From positions 1 through 13,323 of the forward strand of contig JAGYLB010000122.1 of assembly GCA_018401055.1 (NCBI GenBank): a stretch of DNA of 13,323 nucleotides, given 5' to 3'. Shown here piece by piece: positions 1 through 7,444 of the stretch. Position 1 is the stretch's first letter. Every line of letters starts with the position of its first letter. The DNA is from Roseicyclus sp. Its GTDB lineage: Bacteria; Pseudomonadota; Alphaproteobacteria; Rhodobacterales; Rhodobacteraceae. The notes under the pieces are model-generated. The model was not told the DNA's origin, ran no database searches, and worked only from the letters and a program-made list of their open reading frames with translations. The position numbers were made by a program, and so were the translations under genes.

Positions 1-225
1 TCGATCCGCGCCGACGACCACCCCGACCCCTTGGCCGAGTTGCGCCGCCTGCATGATGTGGCGCAGGAGCGTTTCCTCCATGTGGCCGAGGTGATGCCGA
101 CGCGCTCCAATTTCTCGGGCACGACCGACCGCAGCGGCATCGACGCGGCCATCGCCGCCGAGGACGCAAAGCGCAAGGCCGAGGGCCGCAAGAGCCGCTC
201 CTTCGCCACGGACCTGACCACCTGA
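1..225 (+). CDS. DUF1028 family protein, C-terminal fragment
   Basis: The frame is open from the first base and ends at TGA 223-225, giving about 74 residues; the start lies outside the window. It opens with S-I-R-A-D-D-H-P-D-P-L-A-E-L-R-R-L, and the 'R-x-DDHPDP-x-AELRRL' pattern is what I recognise as the C-terminal signature of DUF1028 proteins, an Ntn-hydrolase-like family of unknown substrate. The tail is charged and Lys/Arg/Glu-rich and then ends in a short polar stretch. It lies 68 bases before the BenE-type carrier on the same strand, so shared transcription is possible. The family call rests on one motif in a fragment; the biochemical role cannot be inferred. Confidence 0.65.
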   Translation, partial: SIRADDHPDPLAELRRLHDVAQERFLHVAEVMPTRSNFSGTTDRSGIDAAIAAEDAKRKAEGRKSRSFATDLTT

Positions 226-293
226 GCGCGCCCGCTTGACCCTGCCGCCGATCCGGGGGACGTCTCGGGGGCAGGGCAAGGGGACAGGGGCGC

Positions 294-1439
294 GTGGTGA
301 AGGCATCGCTGGTGACATCGGCGCTGGTGGCGGTCGTGGTGGGCTTCGGCGGATCGGTCGCCGTGGTCATCGCCGCCGCCGACAGCCTTGGCGCGTCCGA
401 GGCGCAAAAGGCGTCGTGGATCACGGTTCTGTGCCTGTCGATGGCTGTGGGGAGCCTGTTTCTGTCATGGCGCAGCAAGATGCCCGTGGTGCTGGCCTGG
501 TCAACGCCCGGCGCGGCGCTGATCGCGGCCTCGACCGGGATCGACATGGCCGCAGCGGTGGGGGCGTTTCTGGTGGCGGGCGCGCTGATCGTGCTCACGG
601 GCGTGATCCGGCCCCTTGGGGCCTTGGCCGCGCCGCATCCCCGCGCCGCTGGCCACCGCACTTCTGGCTGGCGTCTTGTTCAGCTTCGTCGCCGGGGCGG
701 CAGGGACAGTGTCGCCTTGCCCGCTTTGGGCCTGCCGATGGTCGCTGCCTTTTTGCTGGTGCGGCTTTGGTCTGCTGCTTGGGCGGTTATCGCGGCAATT
801 GCGGTGGGCGTTTCCATCGTGCTGGTTGCGGGGATGCACGGGCCCCTTCCCCCCATCGCCCTGTCGCCACCGGTGCTGATCCTGCCCACGTTTGAGGCAG
901 CCACGCTTCTGGGCCTCGCCCTGCCGCTCTACATCGTCACCATGGCCTCGCAAAATCTGCCCGGCATCGCGGTGCTGCGGGCCGATGGCTACACGCCGCC
1001 GGTGCCCGCCATCCTGACCGTCACAGGCGCGCTGTCGGTGCTGACCGCCCCCTTTGGCGGGCACACCACCAGCCTTGCCGCGATCACGGCGGCCATCTGC
1101 ACCGGCCCCGACGCCCACCCCGATCCCTCGCAACGCTGGAAGGGCGGCATCGTCTATGGCGCGGGCTATGGGGGTCTTGCGCTGATCGGGGCCTCGGTCG
1201 TCGTCATCGCGGCCAGCCTGCCACCGGAACTGGTCACGATCCTTGCAGGTCTGGCACTGCTTGGCCCCTTCATGGGCGCGCTCAAGGCCGCCTTCGGCGG
1301 CAGCGCCGACGCCTTTGCCCCGGCGCTGACATTTGCGGTCACCGCCTCGGGCGTCACCGTCTGGTCGGTCGGCGCACCTTTCTGGGGGCTGGCCGTGGGG
1401 CTTTTGGCAATGGGGCTGGCCCGCACGCGCAAGCCCTGA
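294..1439 (+). CDS. benE: BenE family (benzoate/H+ symporter-like) membrane carrier, with a compensated double frameshift
   Basis: The GTG start at 294 follows an AGGGG-type ribosome site and gives VKASLVTSALVAVVVGFGG, the usual BenE N-terminus. The open frame is 381 residues, close to the family norm of about 390, and almost entirely hydrophobic, with roughly 11-12 membrane spans in the inner membrane. Family blocks seen are MASQNLPGIAVLRADGY (residues 217-233) and FGGHTTSLAAITAAI (254-268). Residues near 113-138 instead read as an Arg/His-rich, non-membrane stretch. The +1 frame over 628-710 gives the expected RIPAPLATALLAGVLFSFV, so two opposite indels (about 625-635 and 697-711) swap in a wrong segment without breaking the frame. 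Family members import aromatic acids, but this one sits 49 bases before eutB, so ethanolamine or a related compound is a reasonable alternative substrate (inference). Confidence 0.85.
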   Translation: MVKASLVTSALVAVVVGFGGSVAVVIAAADSLGASEAQKASWITVLCLSMAVGSLFLSWRSKMPVVLAWSTPGAALIAASTGIDMAAAVGAFLVAGALIVLTGVIRPLGALAAPHPRAAGHRTSGWRLVQLRRRGGRDSVALPALGLPMVAAFLLVRLWSAAWAVIAAIAVGVSIVLVAGMHGPLPPIALSPPVLILPTFEAATLLGLALPLYIVTMASQNLPGIAVLRADGYTPPVPAILTVTGALSVLTAPFGGHTTSLAAITAAICTGPDAHPDPSQRWKGGIVYGAGYGGLALIGASVVVIAASLPPELVTILAGLALLGPFMGALKAAFGGSADAFAPALTFAVTASGVTVWSVGAPFWGLAVGLLAMGLARTRKP

Positions 1440-1488
1440 GCAAGATCACCCTTGCCCGACCCTTGGCCGCCGTGCTGAGCTTGCACCC

Positions 1489-2866
1489 ATGCCCTATTGC
1501 ATCGACCTGAACGCCACTCGCTACACTTTCCCCTCGCTCAAGGTGCTGCTCGCCCGCGCCTCGCCCGAACGGAGCGGGGATGCGCTGGCAGGTCTTGCCG
1601 CCGATGGCCCGCTGGAGCGGATCGCGGCGCAGCATTGCCTTGCCGATGTGGCCTTGCGCGATTTCCTGACCAATGTGCTGGAGGTCGAGGGCGATGGCGT
1701 CACCGCCCTGATCGCGGCGCAGCATGATCCTGCCGCTTTCGCCCCCGTGGCAGCGCTGAGCGTCGGCGCGTTCCGAGACTGGCTGCCCGATCCGGCGACC
1801 ACAGGCGCCGATATCGCAGGGCTCGCATGGGGTCTGACCCCCGAGATGGTGGCCGCCGTCTCAAAGATCATGCGCGCCCAAGACCTGATCGCGGTGGCGG
1901 CCAAGGTCGAGGTGGTCACGCGGTTTCGCTCCACCATCGGGCTGTCTGGCCGTCTGTCGACCCGCAACCAACCCAACCACCCCACCGACGACAGCCGGGG
2001 CATCGCGCTATCAGCTTTGGATGGCCTCTTGATGGGCGCGGGCGATGCGGTGATCGGGGTCAATCCCGCAACGGACAGCTTGCCCGATTACATCCGCATC
2101 TGCGAGGTTCTGGACGCGATCCGCACCCAACTGGCGATCCCGACGCAGACCTGCTGCCTTGGCCATGTGACCACAGCCCTTGCCGCGATGGGAGGCGGGC
2201 GCGCCGGTCGATCTGGTATTCCAGTCCGTCGCGGGGTCCGACAAGGCCAATGCAGGGTTTGGGGTGACGCTTGGCATCCTCGACGAGGCGGCGGAGGCCG
2301 TGGCCTCGCTCGGCCGCGCGCCTGCTGGCGCAAACCTGATGTATTTCGAGACCGGACAGGGCGCAGCACTCTCGGCCGAAGCCCATCACGGCATGGACCA
2401 GCAGACGATGGAGGCGCGCGCCTATGCGGTGGCGCGGCGCTACCGGCCGCTTCTGGTCAACACGGTCGTGGGCTTCATCGGGCCGGAATATCTGGCAGAC
2501 GGCAAGCAGATCATGCGCGCGGGGCTGGAGGATCATTTTTGCGGCAAGCTTCTGGGCCTGCCGATGGGGGTGGATGTCTGCTACACCAATCACGCTTGGG
2601 CCGATCAGGACGACATGGATATCTTGCTGACCGCCCTTGCGGCGGCTGGCGTCAATTTCGTCATCACCGTTCCGGGCGGCGATGACATCATGCTGAACTA
2701 CCAGAGCCTGTCCTATCACGACGCAAGCTACATCCGCCGCACGCTGGGCCGCCCGCCCGCCCCCGAATTCGCGGACTGGATGGCGGCAAACGGGATCGGC
2801 ACGCCGGGCGTGACCCTGCCTGCGCTCGACGTGGCGCTGTCCCAGTTGCGCCTGCCCGCGGCATGA
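1489..2866 (+). CDS. eutB: Ethanolamine ammonia-lyase large (catalytic) subunit EutB, one frameshift
   Basis: EutB binds ethanolamine in a TIM barrel and, with EutC and adenosylcobalamin, converts it to acetaldehyde and ammonia in the cytoplasm. After removing one extra G in the GGG at 2190-2192, the product is 458 residues (E. coli EutB is about 453). Residues known to contact substrate in enterobacterial EutB are all present at matching positions: Arg159 and Gln161 (RNQPNHPTDD), Asn192 (GVNPATDS), Glu287 (YFETGQG) and Asp362 (GVDVCYTNHAWADQDD). The ATG at 1489 gives the family's N-terminus (a short strand leading into LLARASPERSGDALAGLAA); I see no strong ribosome site before it. The stop TGA overlaps the eutC ATG (ATGA), as expected for two subunits of one complex. 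No microcompartment shell gene or EutA reactivase is in the window. Confidence 0.93.
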
Positions 2867-3623
2867 GCGCCAAGCCCCCCGTCCTGCAGGCCGAGATTCG
2901 CGCCTTGACCGAGGCGCGTTTGACCTTTGGCAAACGGGGCGGCGCAGTGGCGACCGCCGAGGCGCTGGCCTTTGCGCTCGATCACGCCCGTGCCCGTGCC
3001 GCGGTGGAGGCGGAACTGGATATCCCCCGGCTTGTGGCAGCGCTGGACCGGATCGGGCTTGCGCACAGGGTCGTGACCAGTGCCGCAGGCGACCGCGCGA
3101 CATTCATCCGCCGCCCCGATCTGGGCCGCCGCTTGGCCCCGGCCGAGGCGGCGGCGCTGGCGGATGCGGGTGGATGCGACGTGGCGTTGATGCTGGGCGA
3201 CGGGCTGTCGGCGACGGCGGTGGCGCTGAACGGCGTGGCTTTCCCTGTCGGCGCTGGCCGACCGGCTGGGCGCGATGGGCCTGCGCCTGTCGCCCGTCAT
3301 CCTTGCGCGGCAGGCGCGGGTGGCCTTGGGCGACGGCATCGCACAGGCCTTGGGGGCCACGACCGTGGTGATGGCGCTTGGCGAAAGGCCCGGCTTGTCT
3401 GCAGCCGACAGTCTAGGCGCCTACATCACCCACTTGCCCCGCGCAGTGGCACGGCCGACAGCGCGCGCAATTGCATCTCAACATCCGGGCTGCCGGGCTG
3501 CCGGTGATGGAGGCCGCGGGTCAGGCCGCGCAACTGATCGCGGCGATGCGCGCCTCCGGTCAAAGCGGCGTCGCCTTGAGCCGCGCCTTGGCCAGCGGCG
3601 CGCTGCCCCCGCCGCAGCCTTAG
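2863..3623 (+). CDS. eutC: Ethanolamine ammonia-lyase small subunit EutC, three frameshifts
   Basis: EutC forms the cobalamin-binding interface with EutB. The ATG at 2863 overlaps the eutB stop. The N-terminal frame runs to [16 protein letters not shown]. An extra C in CCC 3243-3245 then moves the reading one frame on ([23 protein letters not shown]...). A base is missing near 3443-3449, restoring [11 protein letters not shown], and another near 3478-3481, giving [18 protein letters not shown] and the stop TAG at 3621-3623. The block RNCISNIR-x-AGL is a hallmark of the EutC C-terminus and is obtained only by joining two frames. The corrected length is about 253 residues, normal for alphaproteobacterial EutC, which lacks the long N-terminal extension of the E. 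coli protein. Its stop lies inside the stop of the convergent acr3. Confidence 0.9.
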
Positions 3624-4627
3624 GAAAACCGCGCCCGCGTGCGGTTGGCGAAGGCCACCAGCGACAGCATCACCGGCACCTCGACCAGAACGCCCACCAC
3701 GGTCGCCAGCGCCGCGCCGGAATTCAGGCCAAAGAGGCTGATCGCCACCGCCACGGCCAGTTCAAAGAAATTCGACGTGCCGATGAGCGCGCAAGGCGCC
3801 GCAATCTTGTGCGGCACTTTCAGCGCATAGGCCGCCGCATAGGCCAGCGCGAAAATGCCGTAGGACTGGATCAGGATCGGCACCGCGATCAGCGCGATGA
3901 TCAGCGGGCGGTCAAGGATCACCTGCCCCTGCAGGCCGAACAAGATCACCACCGTGGCGATCAACCCGATTACCGACCATGGCTTGGCCCGCGCCTGAAA
4001 CGCCGCGATACGCGCGGCACTGCCAAGGCGCAGGCGCGTCAGCATGCCCGCAACCAGCGGCAGGGCCACGAACAAGGCGACCGACAGGAGCAGCGTTTCC
4101 CACGGCACCACGATATCGGTCACGCCCAGCAAAAAGGCCACGATGGGCGCAAAGGCGAAAACCATCACCACATCGTTCACGCTGACCTGCAGCAAGGTGT
4201 AGCCTTCGTCGCCGCGCGTCAGCTGCGACCAGACGAAAACCATCGCCGTGCAGGGCGCCGCCCCCAGCAAGATCAGACCTGCGATATATTGCTGCGCATC
4301 CTCGGGCGCGATCAGGTCGGCAAAGACCACCTCGAAGAACAAGACACCCAAAGCCGCCATGGTGAAGGGCTTGATCAGCCAGTTGACCACCAGCGTGATG
4401 GCCAGCCCCCGCGGCTGGCGCAGCGCGCCCTTGAGGGCGAAGGCGTCGATGCCGATCATCATCGGGTAGACCATGGCCCAGATCAGGACCGCGACCACAA
4501 GGTTGACCTGAGCCACCTCGGCCATGGCGATGGCGCCGACAAGGCCCGGCGCCACGCTGCCGATGGCGATGCCCGCCGCCATAGCCAGCGCCACCCACAG
4601 GCTCAGATACCGCTCGAACAGGCCCAT
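3620..4627 (-). CDS. acr3: ACR3-family arsenite efflux permease
   Basis: The frame is intact, 335 residues, with about ten hydrophobic spans, matching ACR3 proteins of the bile/arsenite/riboflavin transporter superfamily, which export arsenite (sometimes antimonite) across the inner membrane. The conserved fourth-helix motif [15 protein letters not shown] carries the essential cysteine, here Cys126. The conserved late-helix glutamate is Glu316 ([10 protein letters not shown]), and the [14 protein letters not shown] block is also present. A strong ribosome site (GGAGGTGA) lies six bases before the ATG. It follows the VOC gene by 73 bases on the same strand, so co-transcription is likely. No ArsR, ArsC or ArsH is visible in the window, so regulation by arsenic cannot be shown from here. 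This is one of the genes without any frameshift. Confidence 0.95.
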   Translation of the reverse strand: MGLFERYLSLWVALAMAAGIAIGSVAPGLVGAIAMAEVAQVNLVVAVLIWAMVYPMMIGIDAFALKGALRQPRGLAITLVVNWLIKPFTMAALGVLFFEVVFADLIAPEDAQQYIAGLILLGAAPCTAMVFVWSQLTRGDEGYTLLQVSVNDVVMVFAFAPIVAFLLGVTDIVVPWETLLLSVALFVALPLVAGMLTRLRLGSAARIAAFQARAKPWSVIGLIATVVILFGLQGQVILDRPLIIALIAVPILIQSYGIFALAYAAAYALKVPHKIAAPCALIGTSNFFELAVAVAISLFGLNSGAALATVVGVLVEVPVMLSLVAFANRTRARFS

Positions 4628-4633
4628 ATCGCC

Positions 4634-4641
4634 TCACCTCC
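4634..4641 (-). promoter_or_regulatory. Strong Shine-Dalgarno of acr3
   Basis: On the minus strand this reads GGAGGTGA, six bases before the acr3 ATG. It is the clearest ribosome binding site in the window and fixes the acr3 start. It also suggests that acr3 is translated independently rather than by coupling to the upstream VOC gene, which ends 73 bases before the acr3 start. Confidence 0.65.
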
Positions 4642-4700
4642 GGCACGATGCAGGGCGGTGATGGACCCTGCGGCGGGCGCTGTCACCCCCGGCTTTTGCC

Positions 4701-5296
4701 TCAATAGGGATTTTTCGCGGACCGGTCGCCGGACAGGGACCGTTGCCCGCGTTCGACCAGAGCCTCGATCGCATCGGCAAGGTGTTCGCGGTCGATGTGG
4801 TGATCGCCGCGCGCCACGCGGATCTTGTGCGCCTCAAGCATCACATCGGCGTGGCGGAACCCTTCGGGCGGCTCGAACCGGTAGCTCGCCAGTTCGATGC
4901 GCAGCCCCAGCGGGTCGCGGAAATAGATCGAATCCATGAAGCCGCGATCCTTGGGGCCGGAATGTTTCACCCCCGCGCATCCAGCCGCGCGGCGACCTGC
5001 CAGAACATCGCTTGGCTGACGTTGAAGGCGAGATGGTGCAGCGATCCGACCGCCTCGGGCACCGGGTCGGCGTTCGGTTTGCGCGCCTCGTTGGTGAAGA
5101 TGGTGATCAGCCGCCCGTCGCCCGGATCGAAATACAGGTGCCCCTCGCCCGGGTTGTCGAGATTGGGCTGGTCGAAGATAAAGGGCATGCCCAGAACGCC
5201 CTCCCAAAAGTCGATCGAGGTCTGCCGATCGGCGCCGTTCAACGTGATGTGATGAACGCCTTGCGTCTGGATCTTGCGGATTTGGGCTGTGGACAT
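4701..5296 (-). CDS. VOC (glyoxalase/dioxygenase fold) family protein, one frameshift
   Basis: The ATG (5294-5296) follows GGGAGA at good spacing. The reading passes QGVHHITLNG (His15/16), HHLAFNV (His87/88) and, after a frame change, DPLGLRIELASYRF (Glu135). This spacing of His, His and Glu in paired beta-alpha-beta modules is the metal-binding pattern of the vicinal-oxygen-chelate superfamily (glyoxalases, extradiol dioxygenases and relatives). The C-run 4970-4974 has five bases where six are needed to join LDARG to VKHSGPKDRGF. The corrected product is 198 residues ending NPY-TGA. It sits before acr3, but it has no cysteine at all, which argues against the arsenic lyase ArsI. Substrate unknown. 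It is divergent from the ECF sigma gene and probably shares its control region. Confidence 0.8.
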
Positions 5297-5322
5297 GGCT
5301 TTCTCCCTTCGGCTTGGCTTGA

Positions 5323-5351
5323 CATATAGGCAAAGACAGGCGCTGCGTCCC
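5323..5351 (-). promoter_or_regulatory. Weak candidate promoter of the VOC gene
   Basis: Reading the minus strand, a -10-like TATATG (5328-5323) lies about 26 bases before the VOC ATG. Seventeen bases further upstream is GGGACG (5351-5346), which matches the -35 consensus TTGACA only at its GAC. If real, the -35 would lie inside the left arm of the palindrome at 5344-5364, making that palindrome a natural operator. Half of the -35 does not match, so this is a suggestion only. Confidence 0.22.
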
Positions 5352-5364
5352 GTGCAGGGACGCA
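5344..5364. repeat. Perfect inverted repeat in the divergent VOC/sigma intergenic region
   Basis: TGCGTCCC (5344-5351) and GGGACGCA (5357-5364) are exact reverse complements separated by five bases (GTGCA). It is centred 58 bases upstream of the VOC start and 94 bases upstream of the sigma start. A partial extra GTCCC half-site occurs at about 5379-5383. There is no T-run after either arm, so a dyad operator is more likely than a terminator. The symmetry is directly visible; the regulator is unknown. Confidence 0.6.
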
Positions 5365-5447
5365 CACAGGGTGTTTTGTCCCTCGTCCGGCCTATCTTGC
5401 CGGGGGCGACGGGATCGAGAAACAGGCACGCAAGGACGCCGCGCGGG

Positions 5448-5981
5448 ATGGATGATTGGGGCAAGCTTCTGACGCGAGCGAATGCCGGGGACGCCCGCGC
5501 TTATGAGCAGTTCCTGCGCGCCATCACGCCGGTCCTGCGCGGCATCGTACGCAGCCGCGGGGCCAATCTGGGCGAGGCGGGCTGCGAGGATGTGGTTCAG
5601 GAAATCCTGCTCGCCGTCCACCTCAAGCGGCACACCTGGCAGCCCGACGCGCCCGTGCGGCCATGGCTTTACGCCATCACCCGCTACAAGGTCGCCGACG
5701 CTTTTCGGGCGCGGGGCCAGAGGGTCCATCTTCCGCTGGAGGATTTCGTCGAAGACCTGCCCGCCGATGCCGGGCCCTGCCCGACCGAGGCCGCCGACAT
5801 GGCGCGGATGATCGGCATGCTCGATACCCGCGCGGCCGAGATCGTCACGATGATCGGCCTGAAGGGTGCCAGCGCCGCCGAAACGGGACAGGCGCTGAGC
5901 ATGAGCGAGGGCGCGGTGCGGGTGGCCCTTCACCGGGCGCTCAAGACGCTGGCCATCTTGCGCGAAAGGCATGTGAAATGA
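5448..5981 (+). CDS. ECF (group 4) RNA polymerase sigma factor, partner of NrsF/DUF1109
   Basis: This is a 177-residue intact frame. Sigma region 2 spans about residues 10-90 and contains EDVVQEILLAVHLKRHTWQP followed by PWLYAITRYKVADAFRARGQR, the core-binding and -10-recognition helices typical of ECF factors. A linker with acidic FVEDLPADAG leads to region 4 (about 125-170), whose helix-turn-helix reads SAAETGQALSMSEGAVRVALHRALKTL. No anti-sigma or receptor domain is attached. I chose the ATG at 5448 because it begins the conserved part; the frame stays open further upstream without homology. Its stop overlaps the nrsF start (ATGA). Such factors usually transcribe their own operon, but I could not find the GTAACC-type -35 described for Caulobacter sigma-F in the 151 upstream bases. 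Confidence 0.88.
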   Translation: MDDWGKLLTRANAGDARAYEQFLRAITPVLRGIVRSRGANLGEAGCEDVVQEILLAVHLKRHTWQPDAPVRPWLYAITRYKVADAFRARGQRVHLPLEDFVEDLPADAGPCPTEAADMARMIGMLDTRAAEIVTMIGLKGASAAETGQALSMSEGAVRVALHRALKTLAILRERHVK

Positions 5982-6613
5982 GGACCGACACCCTGATCCG
6001 CGCCTTGGCCGCGGACATGCAGCCAGCGCCGCGGCCCGCCCGCTTGCTAGTGGCGGGGATGCCTGTCGCGCTGGGGCTGGCGCTGATCGGGCTCTGGCTG
6101 GGGCTGGGTCTGCGCGAGGACCTCGTCACCTCGCTGGGCGTGCCGCACTCCGCGCTGCGCTTCGTCCTGAGTGGGGCCTTGGCGCTGATCGGGCTGCGGA
6201 TGGTGCTGACCCTGGCCCGGCCCGAGGGGCGCTTGCTGGCGCGGTTCTGGCCGCTGGCGGCGGTGGGCGTGGCGGCGGCGGGTCTGGTGGCTTGGGCTTG
6301 GCTGGTCACCCCGCCCGATGCCCGCCAGATGGCGCTGATGGGCAAGACCATCGTGACCTGCCTTGTCACCATTCCGATCCTGTCGATCCTGCCCGTGGCA
6401 GTTGTGATGGCCGCGCTGCGGCGCGGGGCGACCACGGCACCGGCGCTGGCGGGGTTTGCGGCGGGCCTGTGCGGCAGCGCTGCTGCGGCGGTGATCTATG
6501 CGCTGCACTGCACCGAGGACAGCCCGCTGTTCTACGTCACATGGTATGGGCTGGCGATGCTGGGCGTTACCGCCGTCGCCACGCTGGTGGGGGCGCGCCT
6601 TTTGCGCTGGTAG
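5978..6613 (+). CDS. nrsF: NrsF-type (DUF1109) membrane anti-sigma regulator
   Basis: This 211-residue protein has a short cytoplasmic N-terminus (MRTDTLIRALAADM, rich in the residues typical of DUF1109 starts) and six hydrophobic spans at about 25-45, 60-80, 90-111, 123-147, 154-176 and 186-208. DUF1109/NrsF proteins hold a cognate ECF sigma factor inactive at the inner membrane. In Caulobacter, NrsF releases sigma-F under chromate or cadmium stress and needs two conserved cysteines. Here Cys128 (KTIVTCLVT) and Cys178 (YALHCTED) are 50 residues apart and are the best counterparts; Cys165 is a third. The ATG overlaps the sigma stop, which keeps the two products in balance. It ends three bases before the stop of the convergent esterase. 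The frame is intact. Confidence 0.82.
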   Translation: MRTDTLIRALAADMQPAPRPARLLVAGMPVALGLALIGLWLGLGLREDLVTSLGVPHSALRFVLSGALALIGLRMVLTLARPEGRLLARFWPLAAVGVAAAGLVAWAWLVTPPDARQMALMGKTIVTCLVTIPILSILPVAVVMAALRRGATTAPALAGFAAGLCGSAAAAVIYALHCTEDSPLFYVTWYGLAMLGVTAVATLVGARLLRW

Positions 6614-6616
6614 GCG

Positions 6617-7444
6617 TCAGGGCAGCGCCTCGAACCAATCGAGCGCCAGATCGGCCCAGCCGGGCGGCACCGAATGACCGCCGGGATGCAGCGCGAAATC
6701 AAGCCGCGCGCCGCTGTCGCAGCCGGTCCAACTGCGGATCTGGTAGTCGCCTTGCGCGTCGTAAGTGTCGGGTTGCAGGCGGCAACCATTTGTGTCGCGC
6801 CAGATCTGCATGGCGACAAAGACATCGCCCTGCGCGATCCCGCTGCCCAGAACGCGGCCTTCCAGCGGCACGGTGCCGTCTCGCCAACCGTGGACGTGAT
6901 GCAGATCGACGGGACCGACGCATCCCTCGGGATGGGGTCGCCAGAAACTGCCCGCAACCGGCGCATAGGCCCGGAACGAGGCAGGCGTGGCGCAGGCGAC
7001 ATAACTTGTCAGTGAGCCGCCGATGGAAAAGCCCGACAACAGCATCGCGTCCCGGTCAAGGCCAAAGCGCGCGGCGGCGTCATCGGCCACAGCCCGCAGG
7101 AACGCACCCTCGTCACGACGGGCGGGGCGTTCGGGTGAAGCCCCGGCTCAGCCTGTCGCGGCCCACTCGCGCGGCTGGCCGTCGGGCGCGATGACCGCAT
7201 AGCCCCGCGCGCGCCGTCTCGACCATGCCGGTGTTGCGCAAGGTGCCTTCGCCGCTGCTGCCGAAGCCACGAAGAAAGACCAGCACGCGGGCGTGGCGGC
7301 GGTGGCCCCATCGGGCAGGAAGCGATGCCGTGGTAGCTGCCACCCGGGAGGACTGCAGGCGGCAGGATCGTCTGCGCAGGCGGCCTGCGCCGCCCCGCCG
7401 GTGCAAAGGCCGATGGCGAGGGCCGTCAGGCGCGCCGCGATCAT
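6617..7444 (-). CDS. Secreted PHB-depolymerase/feruloyl-esterase-like alpha/beta hydrolase, several frameshifts
   Basis: The ATG at 7444-7442 gives MIAARLTALAIGLCTGGAAQA-AC, a clean Sec signal peptide with an AQA cleavage site, so the enzyme is probably periplasmic or secreted. The C-terminal 157 residues are intact and hold the catalytic triad: Ser in GFSIGG (codon 7025-7027), Asp in HGWRDGTVP (6878-6880) and His in HPGGHSVPPG (6674-6676). This order and spacing fit the esterase family of PHB depolymerases (LpqC-like). The N-terminal half is spread over three frames: PGGSYHGIA, RVLVFLRGFGSSGEGTLRN, then RGYAVIAPDGQPREW and RRDEGAFLRAVADDAA. Indels lie near 7345, 7320, 7290, 7208 and 7125-7150. 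The oxyanion motif usually reads HG; here it is RG. The start overlaps the opgC stop (ATGA). Substrate unknown; true PHB degradation is only one option. Confidence 0.8.

Noticed and set aside
240..276. CCCTGCC/GGCAGGG inverted repeat after the DUF1028 gene as a terminator
   Set aside because: The loop is 23 bases and no T-run follows; such repeats arise easily in G/C-rich spacers.
2060..3103. Long minus-strand open frame of about 347 codons opposite eutB
   Set aside because: The translation is Arg-rich without any recognisable domain, and the opposite strand carries EutB with conserved active-site residues.
3275..4939. Long plus-strand open frame of about 554 codons across eutC and acr3
   Set aside because: Most of it is antisense to the well-supported acr3 and its translation is a low-complexity mix of His, Arg, Gln and Asp, typical of a shadow in high-GC DNA. 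Only its first part is the middle segment of eutC.
4701..5296. VOC gene as arsI (C-As lyase)
   Set aside because: The corrected protein has no cysteine, while ArsI enzymes use cysteines to bind the organoarsenical; only the neighbouring acr3 suggested it.
5319..5324. TTGACA on the plus strand as the -35 of the sigma gene
   Set aside because: At 16-18 base spacing no -10-like hexamer follows (GC-rich GCTGCG), and the match lies far from the sigma start.
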